From positions 1 through 8,754 of the forward strand of contig CAAFNI010000285.1 of assembly GCA_900764215.1 (NCBI GenBank): a stretch of DNA of 8,754 nucleotides, read 5' to 3'. The first letter of the stretch is position 1. The number at the start of each line of letters is the position of its first letter. Shown one piece after another: positions 4,974 through 8,754 of this stretch. Under the pieces are notes generated by a model. That model was not told the origin of the DNA. It was given only the letters and a program-made list of their open reading frames with translations, and did not search any database. Made by a program: the position numbers and the translations under genes. The stretch comes from an uncultured Sutterella sp. (GTDB lineage: Bacteria > Pseudomonadota > Gammaproteobacteria > Burkholderiales > Burkholderiaceae_F).

Positions 4974-7346
4974 TTACTTGACGGCGAGGCGGCGCCACGT
5001 GTCGACGACGGTGTCGGGGTTGAGCGAGATGGACTCGATGCCCTGATCCATCAGCCAGGCGGCGAAGTCGGCGTGGTCGGAAGGACCCTGGCCGCAGATG
5101 CCGACGTACTTGCCGCGCTCGCGGCAGGCCTTGATGGCCATGGCGAGAAGCGCCTTGACGGCCGGATCGCGTTCGTCGAAGGAGGCGGCGACGAGACCGG
5201 AGTCGCGGTCGAGACCGAGGGCGAGCTGCGTCATGTCGTTCGAGCCGATGGAGAAGCCGTCGAAGTACTCGAGGAACTGGTCGGCGAGAACGGCGTTGGA
5301 CGGGATTTCGCACATCATGTTGAGGCGAAGGCCGTTGACGCCGCGCTTGAGGCCGTGCTGTTCCATGATTTCGTTGACGCGCTTGGCTTCATTGAGCGTG
5401 CGCACGAACGGAATCATCAGCTCGACGTTGGTGAGGCCCATTTCGTCGCGCACGAACTTCATGGCGCGGCATTCCATCGCGAAGCATTCGGCGAACTGGT
5501 TCGAGATGTAGCGGGAGGCGCCGCGGAAGCCGAGCATCGGATTTTCTTCATCGGGCTCGTAGAGCGAGCCGCCGATGAGCTTGCGATACTCGTTGGACTT
5601 GAAGTCGGACATGCGGACGATGACCTTCTTCGGATAGAAGGCGGCGGCGATCGTGGCCACGCCTTCAGCGATGCGCTTCTCGAAGAATTCCTTCGGGCTG
5701 GCGTAGCCGGCGGAGAGGCGTTCGGCGGCGTCGCGCAGTTCGCTCGGGACGTTCGGGTACTCAAGCACAACCTTCGGGTGGATGCCGATGTTGTTGTTGA
5801 TGATGAACTCGAGGCGGGCAAGGCCGACGCCCTTGTTCGGGATGGCCTGGAACTCGAAGGCGAGCTGCGGGTTGCCGACGTTCATCATGACCTTGACCGG
5901 GATGTCCGGGAGGGCGCCGCGCTGGACTTCCTCGACGGCCACTTCCTGGATGCCTTCGTAGATGTTGCCCGTGTCGCCTTCGGCGCAGGACACCGTCACT
6001 TCGTCGTTTTCGCAGAGGCGCTCCGTGGCGTCGCCGCAGCCGACGACGGCCGGGATGCCGAGTTCGCGCGCGATGATGGCGGCGTGGCAGGTGCGGCCGC
6101 CGCGGTTCGTGACGATGGCGGAAGCCTTCTTCATCACCGGCTCCCAGTTGGGGTCGGTCATGTCGGTGACGAGGACGTCGCCCGGCTGGACGCGGTCCAT
6201 TTCGGCGGCGCTTTCAACGATGCGCACGGGACCCGTGCCGATCTTCTGGCCGATGGCGCGGCCCTGGCAGAGCAGGCGGCCCTTGGACTTGAGCGTGTAG
6301 CGAAGCTGCACGTCGGCCTTGTTCTGCTGGGACTTCACGGTTTCGGGACGGGCCTGAAGGATGTAGATCTTGCCGTCGTTGCCGTCCTTGCCCCACTCGA
6401 TGTCCATCGGACGACCGTAGTGCTTTTCAATGATGCGGGCGAAGCGGGCGAGCTCGATCACGTCTTCGTCCGTGATGGCGAACTTGCGGCGGTCTTCGGC
6501 CGGCACGTCGACCGTGCGGACCGTGCGGCCGGCGGACTTGTCGGATTCGAACTCCATCTTGATGAGCTTGGAGCCGAGCGTCTTGCGGATGATCGGATAC
6601 TTGCCGGCATCAAGAATGGGCTTGTGGACATAGAATTCGTCCGGATTCACGGCGCCCTGAACGACGGTTTCGCCCAGACCGTAGGAAGCGGTGATGAAGA
6701 CCACCTGATCAAAGCCGGACTCGGTGTCGAGCGTGAACATCACGCCGGCGGCGCCGCGGTCGGAGCGGCACATGCGCTGCACGCCGGCGGACAGGGCGAC
6801 TTCGGCGTGCGTGAAGCCCTTGTGGACGCGGTAGGAGATGGCGCGGTCGTTGTAGAGGGAGGCGAAGACCTCCTTCATGTGCTTGAAGACGGCGTCGATG
6901 CCGACGACGTTGAGCACGGTTTCCTGCTGACCGGCAAAGGAGGCGTCCGGAAGGTCTTCGGCCGTGGCGGAAGAGCGAACGGCGACGGAGATTTCGTCCT
7001 GGCCGTCCTTGAGCCATTCGTAGAATTCGCGGATTTCCTTTTCGAGCTCGGCCGGGAACGGCGCGGCTTCGATCCAGCCGCGGATCTCGGCGCCGGCGAC
7101 GGCGAGCGCCTTGACGTCGTCGACGTCGAGCGTGGCGAGACGCTGGGCGATGCGCTCTTCGAGGCCGCCTTCCTTCAGGAAGAGGCGGAAGGCTTCGGCC
7201 GTGGTGGCGAAGCCGTCCGGCACGCGGATGCCGGCGCTCGTGAGCTGGCTGAGCAGTTCGCCGAGCGAGGCGTTCTTGCCGCCGACGCGATCAACGTCGG
7301 TCATGCGAAGCTGACTAAAGGGGAAAACGTAACGACCCTGTACCAT
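4974..7346 (-). CDS. ppsA: Phosphoenolpyruvate synthase
   Basis: The enzyme converts pyruvate, ATP and water to phosphoenolpyruvate, AMP and phosphate in the cytoplasm, the entry to gluconeogenesis from pyruvate. The 790-residue length is close to the 792 of E. coli PpsA. The N-terminal ATP-grasp region shows G-G-K-N-A-S-L-G-E (22-30), V-R-S-S-A-T-A-E-D-L-P (123-133) and Q-A-R-P-E-T (331-336). The swivelling phosphohistidine domain has G-G-R-T-C-H-A-A-I-I-A-R (416-427), with H421 as the phosphorylated residue. The C-terminal barrel has R511-L-E-F, G-F-R-G (606-609), M-C-E-I-P-S-N (678-684), G-S-N-D-M-T-Q (701-707) and the catalytic cysteine C751 in G-I-C-G-Q. An upstream TTG at 7367 is possible, but ATG 7346 has GAGG six bases before it. 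No ppsR regulator gene is adjacent. Confidence 0.97.
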   Translation of the reverse strand: MVQGRYVFPFSQLRMTDVDRVGGKNASLGELLSQLTSAGIRVPDGFATTAEAFRLFLKEGGLEERIAQRLATLDVDDVKALAVAGAEIRGWIEAAPFPAELEKEIREFYEWLKDGQDEISVAVRSSATAEDLPDASFAGQQETVLNVVGIDAVFKHMKEVFASLYNDRAISYRVHKGFTHAEVALSAGVQRMCRSDRGAAGVMFTLDTESGFDQVVFITASYGLGETVVQGAVNPDEFYVHKPILDAGKYPIIRKTLGSKLIKMEFESDKSAGRTVRTVDVPAEDRRKFAITDEDVIELARFARIIEKHYGRPMDIEWGKDGNDGKIYILQARPETVKSQQNKADVQLRYTLKSKGRLLCQGRAIGQKIGTGPVRIVESAAEMDRVQPGDVLVTDMTDPNWEPVMKKASAIVTNRGGRTCHAAIIARELGIPAVVGCGDATERLCENDEVTVSCAEGDTGNIYEGIQEVAVEEVQRGALPDIPVKVMMNVGNPQLAFEFQAIPNKGVGLARLEFIINNNIGIHPKVVLEYPNVPSELRDAAERLSAGYASPKEFFEKRIAEGVATIAAAFYPKKVIVRMSDFKSNEYRKLIGGSLYEPDEENPMLGFRGASRYISNQFAECFAMECRAMKFVRDEMGLTNVELMIPFVRTLNEAKRVNEIMEQHGLKRGVNGLRLNMMCEIPSNAVLADQFLEYFDGFSIGSNDMTQLALGLDRDSGLVAASFDERDPAVKALLAMAIKACRERGKYVGICGQGPSDHADFAAWLMDQGIESISLNPDTVVDTWRRLAVK

Positions 7347-7360
7347 GCTTATCCTCTTAA

Positions 7361-7385
7361 GCCCCAAGAACCGGGGCGGTGGTTC
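7361..7385 (-). promoter_or_regulatory. Interlocking hairpins in the ppsA leader, possible pseudoknot
   Basis: Read on the minus strand the leader contains GAACC, ACC, GCCCC, GGTTC, TT, GGGGC in that order. GAACC (7381-7385) can pair with GGTTC (7368-7372), and GCCCC (7373-7377) with GGGGC (7361-7365). The two stems interleave, so they form either an H-type pseudoknot or two mutually exclusive hairpins. The 3' end lies 14 bases before the ppsA ATG and next to its ribosome binding site. A regulatory role is inferred. Confidence 0.45.
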
Positions 7386-7538
7386 AATTGTGGGGGATTT
7401 TACCCGTTCAGCGCGCTTTATGCGCCGGAAAAACGATCCGGCCCGCAGATTTTTTGATCCCGAATGACAATTTCAGGGATTTTCCGCAGAGACGCTCGGG
7501 CGTGATAGAGGAAATCTAGACGCACAGGCTTGGCCATT

Positions 7539-7570
7539 GTCCGCATCTAGGTAGTTTTGTGTATACGGAC
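7539..7570. repeat. Imperfect inverted repeat upstream of torD
   Basis: GTCCGCAT (7539-7546) and ATACGGAC (7563-7570) pair at seven of eight positions with a 16-base spacer. The arms lie about two helical turns apart, centre to centre, as expected of a dimeric regulator site. There is no further support. Confidence 0.3.
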
Positions 7571-7661
7571 GCGCTTTTGCACGGATAGAATGGACAAATA
7601 CGCTCCCGCCGGCCGAAACCGCCTCCGGTCAGCTTCCGGCCGCAGCAGTCCCCCAAGTTCA

Positions 7662-7673
7662 TCTATATATAGA
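7662..7673. repeat. AT-rich palindrome just upstream of torD
   Basis: TCTATATATAGA is a perfect 12-base palindrome in otherwise GC-rich sequence, 11 bases before the GTG start. It could hold a -10 box, giving a very short leader, or an operator overlapping the translation start region. Confidence 0.35.
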
Positions 7674-7684
7674 GAGTAGGCCCC

Positions 7685-8272
7685 GTGGTCACCCAGCAGC
7701 TGCAGGACTTTGCGCGCCAGTCCGTCTACGACGCGCTTTCCGCCCTCTTTCTCCAGCCCGAGGCGAAGGGCGTCTACGGGCGCTATGCCGATGCGATGCG
7801 CGCCGCCGCCGGCCTCGCCGCCGAGCTCGGCGCCAATCCCGCCCCCTTCGAGGCGGTGCTCGAGGCGGCCGCGCCCGGCCCCCTCGAACTCGGGCGCGAA
7901 TTTGCGAGACTCTTTCTCGGCACGTGCGAAGGCACGGTCCCGCTCGCCGAATCCGCCTGGCTTCACCGCGACGAGATTCCGCTCTCCCAGCTCGAATGCC
8001 GCAAGGCCTACGCCGAAGCCGGGCTCGAAACCGCCGGGATCCTCGGCGTGCCCGAAGACCATCTCGGCCTGCAGTTCGGCTTTCTCGCCGTGCTGATTCT
8101 CAAGAACGAACCCGGCGCCGCCACCGCCTTCTTCGAGGCGCACGCCGCCAAGTGGCTTCCCGCCTTCATCGCGGCGATCCGCGCGCGCGACGACGCCCGG
8201 ATTTATGCGGCCGCCGCCGACGTCCTTGAGGGCGTCATGGAAATCGAGGCCGCGCTGGCCCAGAAGGCCTGA
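7685..8272 (+). CDS. TorD/DmsD/NarJ-family molybdoenzyme chaperone
   Basis: The 195-residue all-helical protein fits the family of cytoplasmic chaperones that bind the Tat leader of a molybdopterin enzyme and guide cofactor insertion before export. Visible landmarks are E-F-A-R-L-F-L-G-T (72-80), V-P-L-A-E-S-A-W-L (85-93), the K-A-Y-A-E-A-G-L segment (107-114) and P-E-D-H-L-G-L-Q-F-G-F-L-A-V-L (123-137), the usual D-H signature helix, followed by K-W-L-P-A-F (156-161). The length is typical. The start is GTG 7685 with GTAGG four bases upstream; no nearby ATG fits. The cognate reductase or dehydrogenase is not in this window, so the substrate enzyme (DMSO/TMAO reductase-like or formate dehydrogenase-like) cannot be named. 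Its neighbour modC supplies the same metal pathway. Confidence 0.88.
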   Translation: MVTQQLQDFARQSVYDALSALFLQPEAKGVYGRYADAMRAAAGLAAELGANPAPFEAVLEAAAPGPLELGREFARLFLGTCEGTVPLAESAWLHRDEIPLSQLECRKAYAEAGLETAGILGVPEDHLGLQFGFLAVLILKNEPGAATAFFEAHAAKWLPAFIAAIRARDDARIYAAAADVLEGVMEIEAALAQKA

Positions 8273-8278
8273 CCTCTC

Positions 8279-8347
8279 GCGTGAGGACGAGGCGCACCCG
8301 CGAACCCGTCCTCGCGCGCGTCCTCTGCCGGCCTCCGCATCCGGCAG
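8279..8347 (+). repeat. Two consecutive hairpins after torD
   Basis: The first pairs GCGTGAGGACG (8279-8289) with CGTCCTCGCGC (8307-8317), 11 bp with one G-T pair and a 17-base loop. The second pairs CTGCCGG (8325-8331) with CCGGCAG (8341-8347). Neither is followed by a T-run. They precede the terminator-like hairpin at 8352-8375. Confidence 0.5.
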
Positions 8348-8351
8348 TCCC

Positions 8352-8375
8352 GCGGCCCGCCTTTCGCCGGGCCGC
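8352..8375 (+). terminator. Candidate terminator after torD
   Basis: GCGGCCCG (8352-8359) and CGGGCCGC (8368-8375) form an 8-bp stem with an 8-base loop, followed by TCTTTGCTCC, a poor but pyrimidine-rich tail. It probably ends the torD transcript, partly or fully, before the modC promoter. Confidence 0.5.
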
Positions 8376-8404
8376 TCTTTGCTCCTGCAAGTCCTTTCGT
8401 TTCT

Positions 8405-8413
8405 TGGTAGACT
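8405..8413 (+). promoter_or_regulatory. Candidate extended -10 promoter of modC
   Basis: TGG-TAGACT has the TGn extension before a hexamer with four of six TATAAT bases. The upstream CTGCAA at 8385-8390 is a poor -35 box at 17 bases. The predicted start near 8420 falls inside the inverted repeat at 8417-8439. Confidence 0.35.
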
Positions 8414-8416
8414 GTC

Positions 8417-8439
8417 CGTTATTCACGAATTGAATAGCG
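8417..8439 (+). promoter_or_regulatory. ModE-like inverted repeat upstream of modC
   Basis: CGTTATTC (8417-8424) and GAATAGCG (8432-8439) pair at seven of eight positions around seven bases. The outer half-sites CGTTAT and ATAGCG, 11 bases apart, resemble the CG(T/C)TAT...ATA(A/G)CG form known for the molybdate-responsive repressor ModE of E. coli. The position, 13 bases before the modC ATG and over the predicted transcript start, suits repression by molybdate-bound ModE. The identification rests on recalled consensus. Confidence 0.45.
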
Positions 8440-8452
8440 AGCCGTTCGATCC

Positions 8453-8754
8453 ATGATCCTTCTCGACTTCACAACGAAGCTTTCCGGCTTCACGCTCGAG
8501 GCGAAGTGCGACCTTCCGGGCAGCGGATTCACGGCCGTGCTCGGTCCGTCGGGCTGCGGCAAGTCGACGCTCGCAGGGAGCATTGCGGGCCTCGTGCGGC
8601 CCGCACGCGGCACCATCAGCGTCAACGGCCGCACCTTTTGCTCGGACGCTCCGCCCGTCGACCTTCCGGCCGCGGCGCGCGGCATCGGCTTCGTTTTCCA
8701 GTCGCACCGCCTGTTCCCGCATCTCACCGTTCGGGAAAACCTCTTCTTCGGCCG
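8453..8754 (+). CDS. modC: Molybdate ABC transporter ATP-binding protein, 5' part only
   Basis: The frame opens at ATG 8453, below an in-frame TAG at 8435, and runs off the window after 100 codons of an expected 350 or so. It has the Walker A motif G-P-S-G-C-G-K-S-T (31-39), a Q-loop at Q83 in F-V-F-Q, and the R-L-F-P-H-L-T-V-R-E-N segment (86-96) characteristic of ModC. The short N-terminal strand before Walker A also matches ModC rather than longer sugar or polyamine importers. ModC is the cytoplasmic ATPase that drives molybdate uptake with the ModA binding protein and the ModB channel. modA and modB are not upstream here, so they are downstream or elsewhere. ThiQ or FbpC-type ATPases are the main alternatives. 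The ribosome binding site is weak. Confidence 0.85.
   Translation, partial: MILLDFTTKLSGFTLEAKCDLPGSGFTAVLGPSGCGKSTLAGSIAGLVRPARGTISVNGRTFCSDAPPVDLPAAARGIGFVFQSHRLFPHLTVRENLFFG

Larger units (their letters stand above)
7386..7684. other. Divergent non-coding region between ppsA and torD
   Basis: About 340 bases separate the divergent starts at 7346 and 7685, and no gene is visible between them. The part nearest ppsA has AT-rich patches (TAAAAT near 7397-7402, ATAAAG-type sequence near 7417-7421, and a T-run at 7450-7455) that may carry its promoter, but none pairs with a clear -35 box. The torD side holds two symmetric elements, at 7539-7570 and 7662-7673, listed separately. Confidence 0.4.

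Noticed and set aside
4828..5046. A short plus-strand gene starting at ATG 4828.
   Set aside because: Its frame would pass through the ppsA terminator and into the ppsA 3' end, and the codons there are antisense to a conserved enzyme.
4833..7457. A very long (874-codon) plus-strand open frame opposite ppsA.
   Set aside because: It is the antisense shadow of ppsA, kept open by the GC-rich third-position bias. Its translation is rich in Val, Asp, Gly and His with no recognisable domain, whereas the minus strand encodes a full PEP synthase.
7547..8143. A 198-codon minus-strand frame opposite torD.
   Set aside because: The plus strand encodes clear TorD motifs; the minus frame is Glu/Gly-rich and without a start signal.

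Overview
The window is GC-rich, densely coded and almost entirely chromosomal in character. The genes (PEP synthase, a QmcA/NfeD pair, a TorD-type chaperone, ModC) and an autotransporter-like secreted protein with glycine-rich repeats suggest a betaproteobacterium. A gut Burkholderiales of the Sutterellaceae type (Sutterella, Parasutterella, Duodenibacillus) fits best, but this is an inference from gene style, not from a marker gene. No RNA gene, CRISPR array, insertion sequence or phage gene is visible.

Layout. From 1 to 7346 every gene lies on the minus strand; from 7685 the genes run on the plus strand. (a) 15-434: a secreted protein with autotransporter-passenger-like repeats. Its frame meets an amber codon and appears to resume immediately beyond it. 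(b) 783-2648: a tight four-gene operon of unrecognised proteins (A 2109-2648, B 1597-2112, C 1070-1567, D 783-1061), with a TATAAT promoter at 2708-2713 and a clear terminator at 728-757. A, B and C share a helical core and appear to be diverged tandem paralogues. C also has an N-terminal cysteine cluster, and D looks like a small ribbon-helix-helix protein. (c) 2840-4249: nfeD then qmcA, a membrane-scaffold pair with its own terminator. (d) 4468-4665: a 65-residue membrane protein with a strong ribosome binding site, a sigma70-type promoter covered by a 17/19 Fur box, and its own terminator, so a one-gene iron-responsive unit. (e) 4974-7346: ppsA, phosphoenolpyruvate synthase, with all catalytic motifs intact and an unusual interlocking hairpin leader. 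(f) 7685-8272: a TorD/DmsD/NarJ-family chaperone. (g) 8453 to the window end: the first 100 codons of modC, the molybdate transporter ATPase, preceded by a ModE-like inverted repeat.

How the genes fit together. ppsA provides gluconeogenic PEP. torD and modC both point to molybdoenzyme-based anaerobic respiration: the chaperone matures a molybdopterin enzyme encoded elsewhere and ModC powers molybdate uptake. qmcA/nfeD probably organise the inner membrane. The parts with least precedent are the A-B-C-D operon and the Fur-controlled small membrane protein.
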